Origin: Allopusillimonas lactea
GTDB taxonomy: Bacteria > Pseudomonadota > Gammaproteobacteria > Burkholderiales > Burkholderiaceae_B
Direction of reading: 5' to 3'
DNA: 64,000 nucleotides
Assembly: GCF_021653995.1 (NCBI RefSeq)
Contig: NZ_JAJJOZ010000001.1
Span: 620,001-684,000, forward strand
Within the stretch, counting starts at the first letter, position 1. Every line of letters begins with the position of its first letter. The position numbers and the translations under genes were made by a program. Below are positions 1-9,129 of the stretch, piece by piece. Below the pieces are notes generated by a model. The model searched no databases. It worked only from the letters and a program-made list of their open reading frames with translations, and was not told where the DNA came from.

Positions 1-569
1 CCATCAAGACTTTCCAGCAGTTGGTCGATACACTCAAGGCCGAGCCCGGCAAGCTCTCTTTCGGCTCATCCGGCAACGGCGGCTACAGCCATCTGTTCGG
101 CGAGCGCTTCAAGAGTGCCACGCAAACCCAGATGCTGCATGTACCCTATAAAGGCCTGGGCCCGGCGCTGACCGACCTGCTGGCGGGGCAGATCGACGTC
201 GTGTTCGACAACCTGCCCTCTTCCGCCGGCCAGATCAAGGCTGGCACGCTGCGCCCATTGGCCGTGGCCGCACCCGCCCGCATCAAGCAAATGCCCGATG
301 TGCCCACTTATGCAGAAGTGGGCTACCCTCAACTCAATACGCCTTCCTGGTTTGGCCTGGCGGCGCCAGCCGGTGTACCGGATGATATTTTGGATACGCT
401 GAATGCAGCCGTGAAAAAGGCGCTTGCAGACCCGGCAGTTGTCACGCAGATCGAGCAACAAGGCGCGGTGCCCGACTATACATCGCGCGATGCCTTCAAG
501 AAGCTGATTCAGGACTCCAACACACGCTGGCAGCAAGTCGTCACCGATATCAAGTTCGAGAAACTGTGA
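1..569 (+). CDS. Bug/TctC-family tripartite tricarboxylate transporter substrate-binding protein (3' part)
   Basis: The 5' end lies outside the window; the frame runs from base 3 to a TGA at 567-569, giving about 188 C-terminal residues. These proteins are periplasmic two-lobed receptors that bind carboxylates and similar small solutes, often for TctAB-type transporters, and are greatly expanded in Bordetella relatives. Family landmarks seen are the SFGSSGNGG loop after a KPG-like turn, the HVPYKG segment, LLAGQIDVVFDNLPS and the late WFGLAAPAGVP motif. The next gene begins 11 bases downstream on the same strand, so this receptor and the enoyl-CoA hydratase are probably one operon for uptake and breakdown of an organic acid. 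The ligand cannot be told from the sequence. Confidence 0.9.
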   Translation, partial: IKTFQQLVDTLKAEPGKLSFGSSGNGGYSHLFGERFKSATQTQMLHVPYKGLGPALTDLLAGQIDVVFDNLPSSAGQIKAGTLRPLAVAAPARIKQMPDVPTYAEVGYPQLNTPSWFGLAAPAGVPDDILDTLNAAVKKALADPAVVTQIEQQGAVPDYTSRDAFKKLIQDSNTRWQQVVTDIKFEKL

Positions 570-580
570 GAAGGCACACC

Positions 581-1366
581 ATGGACAGCACACAATGGGC
601 ACATCACGCCGACCTGAGCATTGACGAGCAAGGCATCGCAACCTTGCGCATCGCCAATGCCGGTACCCTGAACATTCTCGGTACGCCTGTCATCGCCGCG
701 CTCAGGCAGGCGCTGGACGCCATCTCGCAGGATTCCCGGGTGCGCGTCGTCGTGCTGCGCGGGGACGGCGATAAGGCCTTTGTTGCTGGCGCCGATATCA
801 AGGAGATGGTCAACTTCGACACTGCGTCGGCCACTGCCTTCATCGATGGGCTGCGTCAGTTGTCGGACGCGGTGCGGGCGCTGAAGGTTCCGGTCATCGC
901 AAGAATACCTGGCTGGTGCCTGGGTGGCGGCCTGGAATTCGCACTCGCTTGCGACCTGCGCATCGGTTCGGAACAGGCCAAACTGGGTATGCCGGAAGTC
1001 AAGGTCGGGATCCCCTCCATCATCCACGCCGCCCTGCTTCCCCGCCTGGTTGGGCAGGCGCGCGCCAATTGGATGCTGCTGACGGGCGAGATTATCGAGG
1101 CGCGCGAGGCGCTGGCCTACGGGCTGCTGGACCGCGTCGTGCCGGCTGATCAGCTCGATGCCGAAGTCGCGCGTGTAGCGCAGCTGCTGGCGGGTTTTGG
1201 CCCCACAGTGCTCGCGCAGCAGAAGCGCCTGCTGCGCGAATGGGAAGACCAACCGCTGGAGACCGCCATCCTGAACGGTGTGCGGGAATTCGCTCAGGCC
1301 TTCGACACCGGCGAACCGCAGCATTACATGGGCGAGTTCGTGCGCGCAAAGCAGCAGAAGGCCTGA
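581..1366 (+). CDS. Enoyl-CoA hydratase/isomerase family protein
   Basis: 261 residues with the crotonase fold. The two oxyanion-hole segments are visible as VAGADIKEM (about residues 67-75) and PGWCLGGGLEFALACDLR (about 109-126). The C-terminal crotonase helices (LLTGEIIEAREALAYGLLDRVV) are also present. ATG at 581 is chosen because GAGAAGG sits six bases upstream; an upstream GTG at 566 overlaps the previous stop and has no better ribosome site. Members hydrate, isomerise or cleave acyl-CoA thioesters in the cytoplasm. The link to a Bug receptor upstream and a LysR regulator downstream suggests a dedicated catabolic cluster; the exact substrate is unknown. Confidence 0.88.
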   Translation: MDSTQWAHHADLSIDEQGIATLRIANAGTLNILGTPVIAALRQALDAISQDSRVRVVVLRGDGDKAFVAGADIKEMVNFDTASATAFIDGLRQLSDAVRALKVPVIARIPGWCLGGGLEFALACDLRIGSEQAKLGMPEVKVGIPSIIHAALLPRLVGQARANWMLLTGEIIEAREALAYGLLDRVVPADQLDAEVARVAQLLAGFGPTVLAQQKRLLREWEDQPLETAILNGVREFAQAFDTGEPQHYMGEFVRAKQQKA

Positions 1367-1560
1367 TCCCGAGCCGAAGCAGCAGCCCTGTCGGTCGTGC
1401 CGCGCGCCCGCATCATTAATCATCGGGCGCGCAGGCGGTCGACCGCACTCATGTGAACCGCCGCAGTGGGGCCGCGCCACGGTCATCTATGCAGGCTGAA
1501 AAGCCGTTACGATGTAGTGTACCGGGACGGCCCGGCACGCTACCGGTACGGAGGCCGGCC

Positions 1561-2475
1561 TTGCATTACGAACTGAAAGACTTGCGCCTGTTCCAAGCGA
1601 TTGCCGAAGTTGGCAATCTGTCGACGGGCGCGGCGGCCATGCACATGACAGCATCGTCCGCCAGCTATCGCCTCAAGAACCTCGAGTATGCTGTCGGCAG
1701 CCCTGTGTTTCTGCGCACCCCGAAAGGCATGAAGCTTACGCCCGCGGGCGAAGTGCTGGCCAAACACGCCAGAAAACTGCTTTCAGATGTGGAAACCATG
1801 CATAGAGAGCTTGGCGACTATTCCACCCGGCTGCGGGGCAGCGTACGGTTGCTGGCCAACAGCAGCTCGCTCAATAGTTTCATCATCCCCAGCCTGGCCC
1901 GCTTTCTGGTTTCCAATGCAAGCATCAACGTCGACCTGAAAGAAAAAGAGAGCCCGACGATCAGCCAGGCCATCGAAGAAGGCCAGGCCGACATCGGCGT
2001 TGGGGCGGGCCTCGAAGAGCGGCCCGGCCTGCGTCGGGAGTTATATGCCATCGACCGTCTGGTATGCGCCGTCGCGCCCGACCATCCGCTTGCCGGCGCA
2101 GTCACGGCATCGTTTGAGCAAATACTTGCGCACGACCTGGTATCGCTGGAGCGCAGCAGCAGCAATTTTCTGTATCTGAGCAATCAGGCGCGGATTTCCG
2201 GTAACCCGATGCGTGTGCGGGTTCATGTGCAGAATTTCAGCGCTGTGTTGTACATGGTGGAGGCTGGAGTCGGCGCGGCCATTGTGCCTGCCAGCGTGGC
2301 GGCATCTGCAACACACCAGGGGCGGATCGCAACGCTGGAGATCATCGACCCCTGGGCGGCACGCGAGCTGTACCTGGTACATGCCCTGCAACCTGCCCAG
2401 CCCGACCTTGTGCGCGAGTTTGCCGCGATCCTACTGAACGACCCCCAGATCGTCGCCGCGCGTGGCGGCGCCTAG
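1561..2475 (+). CDS. LysR-family transcriptional regulator
   Basis: 304 residues. The N-terminal winged helix-turn-helix is clear (DLRLFQAIAEVGNLSTGAAA and MTASSASYRLKNLE, residues about 6-45). It is followed by the LysR linker helix and a periplasmic-binding-protein-like effector domain ending near residue 300. The TTG at 1561 is preferred because CGGAGG lies 6 bases upstream and the HTH begins at the usual distance from the N-terminus; upstream in-frame starts would add a low-complexity tail. It probably regulates the receptor/hydratase genes just upstream, although LysR targets are more often divergent. It converges with the TonB receptor gene, the two ends overlapping by 4 bp. Confidence 0.88.
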   Translation: MHYELKDLRLFQAIAEVGNLSTGAAAMHMTASSASYRLKNLEYAVGSPVFLRTPKGMKLTPAGEVLAKHARKLLSDVETMHRELGDYSTRLRGSVRLLANSSSLNSFIIPSLARFLVSNASINVDLKEKESPTISQAIEEGQADIGVGAGLEERPGLRRELYAIDRLVCAVAPDHPLAGAVTASFEQILAHDLVSLERSSSNFLYLSNQARISGNPMRVRVHVQNFSAVLYMVEAGVGAAIVPASVAASATHQGRIATLEIIDPWAARELYLVHALQPAQPDLVREFAAILLNDPQIVAARGGA

Positions 2476-4682
2476 AACTCGGCCGATGCCGTAACCATGA
2501 GGGAGCGCGGAGAGCTCAGCGAGAACGCGCCCCACTGCGAAACGCCCGACCAGTATCCATTGTTGAACGTGTTGTGCAGCGTACCCTGCAAAGTAACGGG
2601 CGTACCACTGACACGGGTACGGTAGCGGGCGCCCAGATCCACCCGCGTCCATGCGGGGAGCAAGGCCGTATTCTGTTGGTTTGCGTATTGGCTGCCGGTA
2701 TACACCACGCCGCCGATAAGCGTCAGGCCCGCCAACCAGGGGGTATCCCATTCGAGCGCTGCGCTGGCGCGCCGGTTGGGCGCACCAATGGGACGATTGC
2801 CGGCAACACCCAGGCGGCTGGTATGCGTTAGCCTGGCGTCCAGCAGCATCAAGCTAATCAGCGCACGCAAGCCGTTCGCCGGTTCCCCCTGCAGCGAGAA
2901 CTCCAGCCCACGGTTGCGCTGTTCGGCAGTGACGCCGAAAACCCCACCGTCTATTTCGCCGGCGGGACGGATAATCTGGAATGCACTTACCCCGGCGTTG
3001 AAGTGTTCACCCTCGAACTTGACGCCCACTTCGTGCTGGCGCGACGTGTACGGTGCAAATGTTTCGCCGGCGTTGCTGACGGACAGCGGCGCCACATCGC
3101 CCTTGTTCAAACCTTCGATATAGCTGGCATAGACCATGGTGGTGCTGGTGGGGCGAACGATCAGACCAACAGACGGGGTGACGGCGCTTTCGCGATAACG
3201 GGACGCCAGCGCTCCGGTACCGGTGCTCCAACTTCTTGATGAGATGTGCTGATGGCGCAGGCCGGTAATGATCCGGATGCGGTCGTCGAACAAGGATAAT
3301 GTGTCGGACACCGCAAGGCCGCGCAGACGCGTGAGCGCCACGCGCAATACCGAGTTGGGGCCCTGCAAGTACTGATCAGGGTACTGTACCGGCGCATAGA
3401 GATTGGATCGCAGACTGGTGCCGTTACGCATCCCGAATCCGTTTTCGATTTCCAGGGTACTGGCTTCCACCGTGACTGCGTGGTCGATGCGGCCGGTGGC
3501 AAAACGGGTACGTATACCTGCGTTGGCAGTTTCACGCGTTACTTGGAACACCGCGCTGCGCGGCGTCGTGGAGAAATCGCCGCGCTCGTTGGACAAGACC
3601 ATCTGCTGATCGAAGATGCGGTCAACTTCGGAAAAGCCACGCCCCAAATTGGCGAACAGGGAGGACTGCTCGCCGACGCGGTACTTCAGCCCCAGCAGTA
3701 CGGATCTGTCTTCAAGGGTGGACCAGCCCCACTTCTGGGTGGGGTTGGCTGAGCCATCTGGCGCGTCGGGCACCTGCACGCCCGGCGCGACCGAATAGAC
3801 CCGCGAGGGGGCCTTCCAGTGGTCACGCTGCCAGATGGTATCCAGCGTTGCGCTCAGACGCTCCCCCTGGTAGTCTAGCCCCAGTGCGCCAACGGATGTT
3901 TTGCGTTGCTGGTTATCGACCCCCGTGGCACCCGCCTGATGACTGCTGTTCAAGCGGACACCCACTTGGCCATCGGCTCCGAAGCGGCGGCCGATATCCA
4001 ACTCCACCCCGCCCATCGATTCAGAGCTGTAATTGGTCGAAAGACGGGTGAGCGATTCGGTAGCTGCGCGCTTGGGCACGATGTTGATCACTCCACCCAC
4101 GCCGCTGTCTGGCAGCATGCCATATAACATGCCTGTGGCGCCCTTGAGCACCTCAATACGCTCTACGTAGGGGGTAAGGATGCGGTAATTTGGCGCGATG
4201 CCAAAGACGCCGTTGAAGGCCGTTTCTCCAACATTGCCCTCTCCTATTGGAAAGCCGCGTATCGACAGCGAATCGACCATGCCGCTGGTCTGGCTGATGG
4301 CGACCGAGGCATCATACGCGAGCACTTCCGCAACGGTGGTGGCTTGAGTACTCTCGATGAAACGGCTGGTGTAGCTGACGAGGTTGAACGGCACATCCAT
4401 AACATCCTGGGTACCAAGCATGCCCGCAGTCCCGCCGCTAGCGGCCAACCCACCTGGCAGTGCGGCCGGCATCGCTTGCGCATCGCCATGCACGGTAACG
4501 CCGGGAAGACGGGAGATTTCAGGGGCTGCCGGTACCTGTGCCACCGCTGCCGGCAAATACAGGCTCGCAAACGCCACGCCTAAGGCAACTATGGCCCGCG
4601 ATAATGCAGTCAGGGAAAGAGCTTCTTCGGCTGCGCATGCCCGCACGCGATATCTGTTGATGCAATCGAAACAACATTTCAT
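2472..4682 (-). CDS. TonB-dependent outer-membrane receptor (siderophore type)
   Basis: About 736 residues. An Ala-rich signal peptide ends near LPAAVAQ, and a plug domain follows (about residues 65-210), with LSIRGFPIGEGNVGETAFNG and VERIEVLKGATGMLYG as the typical plug motifs. A 22-strand barrel follows and the protein ends in Phe (ASAEF), the usual BAM recognition residue. ATG at 4682 is used, with GAGAGG upstream; a longer start at 4712 is possible. It imports an iron chelate across the outer membrane using TonB-ExbBD energy. A Fur-like sequence lies about 65 bp upstream, fitting iron repression. No FecIR-type signalling domain or adjacent transport genes are seen, so the ligand is unknown. 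Confidence 0.92.
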   Translation of the reverse strand: MKCCFDCINRYRVRACAAEEALSLTALSRAIVALGVAFASLYLPAAVAQVPAAPEISRLPGVTVHGDAQAMPAALPGGLAASGGTAGMLGTQDVMDVPFNLVSYTSRFIESTQATTVAEVLAYDASVAISQTSGMVDSLSIRGFPIGEGNVGETAFNGVFGIAPNYRILTPYVERIEVLKGATGMLYGMLPDSGVGGVINIVPKRAATESLTRLSTNYSSESMGGVELDIGRRFGADGQVGVRLNSSHQAGATGVDNQQRKTSVGALGLDYQGERLSATLDTIWQRDHWKAPSRVYSVAPGVQVPDAPDGSANPTQKWGWSTLEDRSVLLGLKYRVGEQSSLFANLGRGFSEVDRIFDQQMVLSNERGDFSTTPRSAVFQVTRETANAGIRTRFATGRIDHAVTVEASTLEIENGFGMRNGTSLRSNLYAPVQYPDQYLQGPNSVLRVALTRLRGLAVSDTLSLFDDRIRIITGLRHQHISSRSWSTGTGALASRYRESAVTPSVGLIVRPTSTTMVYASYIEGLNKGDVAPLSVSNAGETFAPYTSRQHEVGVKFEGEHFNAGVSAFQIIRPAGEIDGGVFGVTAEQRNRGLEFSLQGEPANGLRALISLMLLDARLTHTSRLGVAGNRPIGAPNRRASAALEWDTPWLAGLTLIGGVVYTGSQYANQQNTALLPAWTRVDLGARYRTRVSGTPVTLQGTLHNTFNNGYWSGVSQWGAFSLSSPRSLMVTASAEF

Positions 4683-4744
4683 GATGACGCTGGCCTCTCT
4701 GGCGGGCAGCACGCAGCCCGCGCATTAGTTAAAAGCCAAGATCA

Positions 4745-4764
4745 TAAACGAGAATGATTCGCAC
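4745..4764 (-). promoter_or_regulatory. Fur-box-like operator upstream of the TonB receptor
   Basis: The stretch contains ACGAGAATGATTCGCA, which matches the GAGAATGATT core of classical Fur boxes. It sits about 65 bp upstream of the receptor start and just beyond the chrA stop. The match is by eye, not scored. Confidence 0.5.
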
Positions 4765-5955
4765 TTACAATAAAAGGACGCCAGTTATTGCGCATAAGGC
4801 TACAACCAGCAGCGGCGATAGCCTCGCCACGACCAGCAGGCCGAAGGCGGCCAAGGCCACGGCGAACTGCAGCCGGCTATGTATTGCGCTGGTCCAGACC
4901 GGGTCGTACAGCGCGGCGCCCAGTATGCCGACCACGCTGGCGTTGATGCCCGCCATCGCGCGGCGCACAGTGGTGTGCTTGCGTACAGCGTCCCACCAGG
5001 GCACAGCGGCAATCACCAGAAGAAAAGCGGGAAGGAAGATAACACCCAGGAACAGTAGCCCACCAACCCAGCCATGCAGCGGCCCTTGCCCGACCGCCCC
5101 CAGATAAGACGCAAAGGTGAACAACGGCCCCGGTACAGCCTGCGCTGCACCGTAACCCGCAAGAAAATCTGTATTGCTAACATACCCGACAGGCACAACG
5201 GTATCCTGCAGCAGCGGGAGCACAACGTGCCCACCGCCGAACACGAGTGCGCCCGCGCGATACACGCCGCTTATCATGGCGGCAACTGGTGAACCGGCTG
5301 CGGCAGCCCACAACGGCAGCGCCAGAAGCAAGCCGACAAACAACACCAGGGCCGCCAAGCCCTGGCGACGCGTGATGGGATAGCCACCAGGTTGGGCTGC
5401 GGTGGGGCTGCTGCCCGCGTCACGCAAACGTGCACCAGCCACCCCACCCAGCACGATGGCGGCGACCTGCCCCGGTGCGGACGGCACGGCCAGCACCAGC
5501 AGAGCGGCGATAATGGCCAGTGCCGCCCTCGGGCGGTCGGGGCAGAGCGATCTGGCCATGCCCCAAACCGCCTGGGCGACCACTGCAACGGCTGCTAACT
5601 TCAGACCATGAACCACGGGAGACGCGGCCAGGCCTGGAATGCCGGACACCCCATATGCAAAAACAATGAGTACCAACGCCGACGGCAGCGTGAACCCCGC
5701 CCATGCGGCAAATGCGCCGCGCCAGCCCGCTTGGCGCAGGCCCAGCGCCAGCCCCACCTGACTGCTGGCCGGCCCAGGCAAAAACTGGCATAACGCCACC
5801 AGATCGGCGTATTCGTGTTCATCGAGCCAACGGCGGCGATTGACGAACTCGGCATGAAAATACCCCAGATGCGCGATGGGCCCGCCAAAAGAGGTCAGGC
5901 CTAGCCGGAGAAAAACAAGAAAAACCCGCCATGCGGTTGAGCGTTCGCGCGTCAT
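4765..5955 (-). CDS. chrA: Chromate efflux transporter ChrA
   Basis: 396 residues, the normal length for the long-chain CHR family, made of two homologous six-helix halves. Signature segments are RLGLTSFGGPIAHLGYFH with CQFLPGPASSQVGLALG in the N-terminal half and GALVFGGGHVVLPLLQ with GYGAAQAVPGPLFTFASYLG in the C-terminal half. The family exports chromate using the proton motive force. No chrB regulator is adjacent. Its end lies close to the TonB receptor promoter, so it reads away from that gene's start. Start is an ATG at 5955 next to the divergent small intergenic region before the I78 gene. Confidence 0.93.
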   Translation of the reverse strand: MTRERSTAWRVFLVFLRLGLTSFGGPIAHLGYFHAEFVNRRRWLDEHEYADLVALCQFLPGPASSQVGLALGLRQAGWRGAFAAWAGFTLPSALVLIVFAYGVSGIPGLAASPVVHGLKLAAVAVVAQAVWGMARSLCPDRPRAALAIIAALLVLAVPSAPGQVAAIVLGGVAGARLRDAGSSPTAAQPGGYPITRRQGLAALVLFVGLLLALPLWAAAAGSPVAAMISGVYRAGALVFGGGHVVLPLLQDTVVPVGYVSNTDFLAGYGAAQAVPGPLFTFASYLGAVGQGPLHGWVGGLLFLGVIFLPAFLLVIAAVPWWDAVRKHTTVRRAMAGINASVVGILGAALYDPVWTSAIHSRLQFAVALAAFGLLVVARLSPLLVVALCAITGVLLL

Positions 5956-5988
5956 ATGTGCCCGGAGAATTCGCCGGCCGCCACGCCG

Positions 5989-6276
5989 TCAGCCGCAATA
6001 GGCGCGAACCACCACGTCGTAGCTGTCCAGCTGGAGATTGATCCGCCCGGCATTATAGTCGCGCGTGATGGCCTGGCCGGGCCGGATCACCCTTACGACA
6101 CTGGCGCCGCTGAGCTGGCGCGCCTGCTGCTCCAGTTCTGCCGTCATATGACGGCCGGGAATCGGGCTGATGCGCTGGGCGCTGCACATGCCCGGCGGGC
6201 CGGGTGGTTCGGCCGTTGGTACGGTACACGCCGCAAGGCCCGCCAACAGGCTGGACACAGCAAAAACACGAATCAT
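5989..6276 (-). CDS. I78-family peptidase-inhibitor-like lipoprotein
   Basis: 95 residues with a lipoprotein signal peptide (lipobox LAAC, Cys about residue 17). The C-terminal half matches the I78 inhibitor pattern: a helix, then SGASVVRVIRPGQAITRDY, NLQLDSYDVVVRAYCG at the end. Family members are small periplasmic or secreted inhibitors of serine proteases. It lies just upstream of chrA on the same strand with a 33-bp gap and may be co-transcribed, but no functional link is obvious. Confidence 0.75.
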   Translation of the reverse strand: MIRVFAVSSLLAGLAACTVPTAEPPGPPGMCSAQRISPIPGRHMTAELEQQARQLSGASVVRVIRPGQAITRDYNAGRINLQLDSYDVVVRAYCG

Positions 6277-6467
6277 AGCGCCCCCTTCGTCATAGTTGAC
6301 TTGTTTATACCGTAAATCTACCGTCGCTGTTCTTGATGAAACATTTACAGGAATTTTTCTCCGTCGACGCAGTCAAACCCGCGTAGTCGCGTGCCGGCGG
6401 CCTGCAGGCATCATCTGTACGCGTGCGCCCACGCAGTCAACAAGACCACATCCACAAACACACAACA

Positions 6468-8414
6468 ATGAACCTGTATCCACTGCTCATTGAAAGCGGC
6501 ATCTGGCTGCTCAAGGCATATCTACTCACCATGTTTGCCGCTGCGACGACGGTGTTCGCACTGGCGCGATATACCGTCTGGGGCCGGCAGTTTTGGGTGC
6601 TGACCGCATCGTATTTTTCGCCTCGACGCAACTGGCGCCCACTGGCCGCACTGGGGCTGCTGCTATTGCTGACGCTGGCGGCCGTCCGCCTGCAAGTCTT
6701 GTTTTCCAACTGGTACAACAGTATGTATTCGGCGCTGCAGCAACTGGACGCGAAGGCATTCTGGCTCGCCATGGGCCTGTTCGGCATGCTCGCCCTGGCG
6801 CATGTGGTGCGCTCGCTACTCGATTTTTACATGCAGCAGGCATTCACGATTCACTGGCGCGTGTGGCTCAACGAGCGCCTGCTGGATCGCTGGCTGCAAG
6901 GCCAAGCCTATTACCGCACCCAATACCTTGACACCCCGGCCGACAACCCAGACCAGCGCATTCAACAGGATATCGCCAGTTTTGTGCAAGGCTCGCTCAC
7001 GCTGTCGTTCGGCGTGATCAATGCGCTGGTCTCCACGATCGCGTTCACGCTCATACTCTGGAACCTGTCGGGCCCTCTCACGCTGGGCAGCGTCGATATA
7101 CCGCGCGGTATGGTGTTCCTGGTATTTGGCTATGTATTACTGGCCACCGCCTGCGCGGTCCGCATAGGCCGGCCGCTGATCGGGCTGAACTTTCTTAACG
7201 AACGCTTTAACGCCGATTACCGCTATGCACTGATGCGCCTGCGCGAGTATGCCGAAAGCGTCGCGTTCTATGGCGGCGAGAAGGTAGAACGCATGCTGCT
7301 GAACAATCGCTTCTCTCGAGTGATCGAAAATGCCTGGTCGATTGTGTACCGGTCGCTCAAATTCCTGGGTTTCAATTTTTCTGTGTCTCAGGCCGCCGTG
7401 GTATTCCCCTTCATCATCCAGGCACCGCGCTTCTTCAGCAAGCAGATCAGCCTGGGCGATTTGATGCAGACGGCGCAGGCGTTCGGGCAGTTGCAAGACA
7501 ACCTCTCGTTCTTTCGCAACGCCTACGACCAATTCGCCACCTACCGCGCCACGCTGAACCGGCTGAGCGGATTCTCCGGAGCAGTCGATAACGCAGCCCA
7601 ACTGCCATCGCCCGCCCTGCAGAATCAGCCGGGCGCGCTGGCCCTGCACAGTGTGACCGTTACCACGCCCGACGGACATCTACTGCTGGGGAACGCATCG
7701 TTGGATCTGGCCAGCACCGGCCCGCTGCTTATCCGCGGGCCCTCAGGCGCGGGCAAGACCACGCTGCTGCGCGCCATTGCCGGTCTGTGGCCGCACGCGA
7801 CGGGCCGCATCATCCGGCCCATGCACAGCACGCTGTTTCTTGCCCAGAAGCCCTACCTGCCCCTGGGCACCCTGCGCAACGCCTTGTATTACCCGCACCC
7901 TGTGCCGGGCTCAAGGCCACAGGAGAACACGCCCGCAGCAGACGATGCAGTGGTGGCCACTGCAGCCAAGGCAATCACGCCCACTCCCCCACTGCCCTTG
8001 CCGGACTCAAAAGACACAGACGCAGAGATTGGCGCCGTCCTGGCCGCGGTGCAGCTCTCGCATCTTGAACCACGGCTGGACGAGGACGCGGACTGGAGCC
8101 GCATCCTCTCGCTTGGCGAGCAACAGCGCCTGGCGTTCGGCCGCCTGTTGTTGACACGCCCTGAGCTTGCATTGCTGGATGAAGCTACGTCAGCTATGGA
8201 CGAAGGCCTGGAAGATGCCATGTACCGGCTGATAAAAACACATCTTTCGGACACATTGCTGGTTAGTGTGGGTCACCGCGGCACGTTGGTGCGCCACCAC
8301 CAAACGCTGTTCACGCTGGCTGGTGATGGGTCAGGCGCATGGACGCTGTCATCGGCCACACCGGCCGCGCCAGGCACAACGGCAGACCTCGCAACGGCCC
8401 TGAAGACCGCCTGA
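6468..8414 (+). CDS. SbmA/YddA-type ABC transporter, fused permease and ATPase
   Basis: 648 residues. The N-terminal 350 residues are an SbmA/BacA-like membrane domain (FSNWYNSMYSALQQLDAKAFW; NPDQRIQQDI). It is followed by an ABC ATPase with Walker A GPSGAGKTTLLR (about 424-435), signature LSLGEQQRLAFGR and Walker B LALLDEATSAMD. Homologues act in the inner membrane as homodimers and move vitamin B12, antimicrobial peptides or related compounds. ATG at 6468 is used because the membrane domain begins directly after it. Between Walker A and the signature motif is a Pro/Ala-rich insertion (about residues 480-525), longer than usual. Confidence 0.88.
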   Translation: MNLYPLLIESGIWLLKAYLLTMFAAATTVFALARYTVWGRQFWVLTASYFSPRRNWRPLAALGLLLLLTLAAVRLQVLFSNWYNSMYSALQQLDAKAFWLAMGLFGMLALAHVVRSLLDFYMQQAFTIHWRVWLNERLLDRWLQGQAYYRTQYLDTPADNPDQRIQQDIASFVQGSLTLSFGVINALVSTIAFTLILWNLSGPLTLGSVDIPRGMVFLVFGYVLLATACAVRIGRPLIGLNFLNERFNADYRYALMRLREYAESVAFYGGEKVERMLLNNRFSRVIENAWSIVYRSLKFLGFNFSVSQAAVVFPFIIQAPRFFSKQISLGDLMQTAQAFGQLQDNLSFFRNAYDQFATYRATLNRLSGFSGAVDNAAQLPSPALQNQPGALALHSVTVTTPDGHLLLGNASLDLASTGPLLIRGPSGAGKTTLLRAIAGLWPHATGRIIRPMHSTLFLAQKPYLPLGTLRNALYYPHPVPGSRPQENTPAADDAVVATAAKAITPTPPLPLPDSKDTDAEIGAVLAAVQLSHLEPRLDEDADWSRILSLGEQQRLAFGRLLLTRPELALLDEATSAMDEGLEDAMYRLIKTHLSDTLLVSVGHRGTLVRHHQTLFTLAGDGSGAWTLSSATPAAPGTTADLATALKTA

Positions 8415-8580
8415 AGCTGTTGTACAACGTGGCAGGCGGAGGGGCGCTACGCGGGCCGCATACGCTGCACGCAAAGGCCAAGTATTCTATGATCGTGCCT
8501 GTTGAAACCTGCAACATTGCATCCCCAATCGACAGGCCGCAGGCACTGCCAGCCGGCCCCACCCATTCACGGAACCCCTA

Positions 8581-9006
8581 ATGAGCCTCTCCCCTTTTCA
8601 CCTGGCCATTCCCGTCTATGACCTGCCCGCCGCGCGCCGTTTCTACGGCGAGGTGTTTGGCCTTGAAGAAGGCCGCTCCAGCACGCAGTGGGTGGATTTC
8701 AACTTTTACGGCCACCAATTGGTCATCCACGAACACCCCAAGACGGCATCACAGGATCATGCCCATACCAATCCGGTAGACGGGCACGAGGTGCCTGTAC
8801 CGCATTTCGGTATCGTGCTTGAATGGAGCCAGTGGGAAGCGCTGGCGGAACGGCTCAAATCCTTCGATACCAAGTTCGTGATCGAGCCGTACATCCGGTT
8901 CAGAGGCCAGGTGGGTGAACAGGCCACCATGTTCCTGCTCGACCCCTGTGGCAACGCGCTGGAATTCAAGGCGTTTAAAGACATGGGGCAGTTGTTCGCC
9001 AAATAA
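8581..9006 (+). CDS. VOC-superfamily (glyoxalase/dioxygenase-like) protein
   Basis: 141 residues with the paired beta-alpha-beta-beta-beta modules of the vicinal oxygen chelate fold. It begins FHLAIPVYDLPAARRFYGEVFGLE and ends LLDPCGNALEFKAF; candidate metal ligands are His7, a middle His (VPHFGIVLE) and Glu in NALEFK. Such proteins include glyoxalases, dioxygenases and resistance proteins; no specific reaction can be assigned. It appears monocistronic and converges with the downstream aldolase gene. Confidence 0.85.
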   Translation: MSLSPFHLAIPVYDLPAARRFYGEVFGLEEGRSSTQWVDFNFYGHQLVIHEHPKTASQDHAHTNPVDGHEVPVPHFGIVLEWSQWEALAERLKSFDTKFVIEPYIRFRGQVGEQATMFLLDPCGNALEFKAFKDMGQLFAK

Positions 9007-9129
9007 GCCCAGTTGCATACAACGGTCGCAGGGCCGGCGGCAGGCCGCTGCCCCCGGGGCCCACCCACGCAAGGGTGACAGCCGGCGCATGCGGCCATGT
9101 AAGCCCCACGTGCAGCACGCCAGCAAACA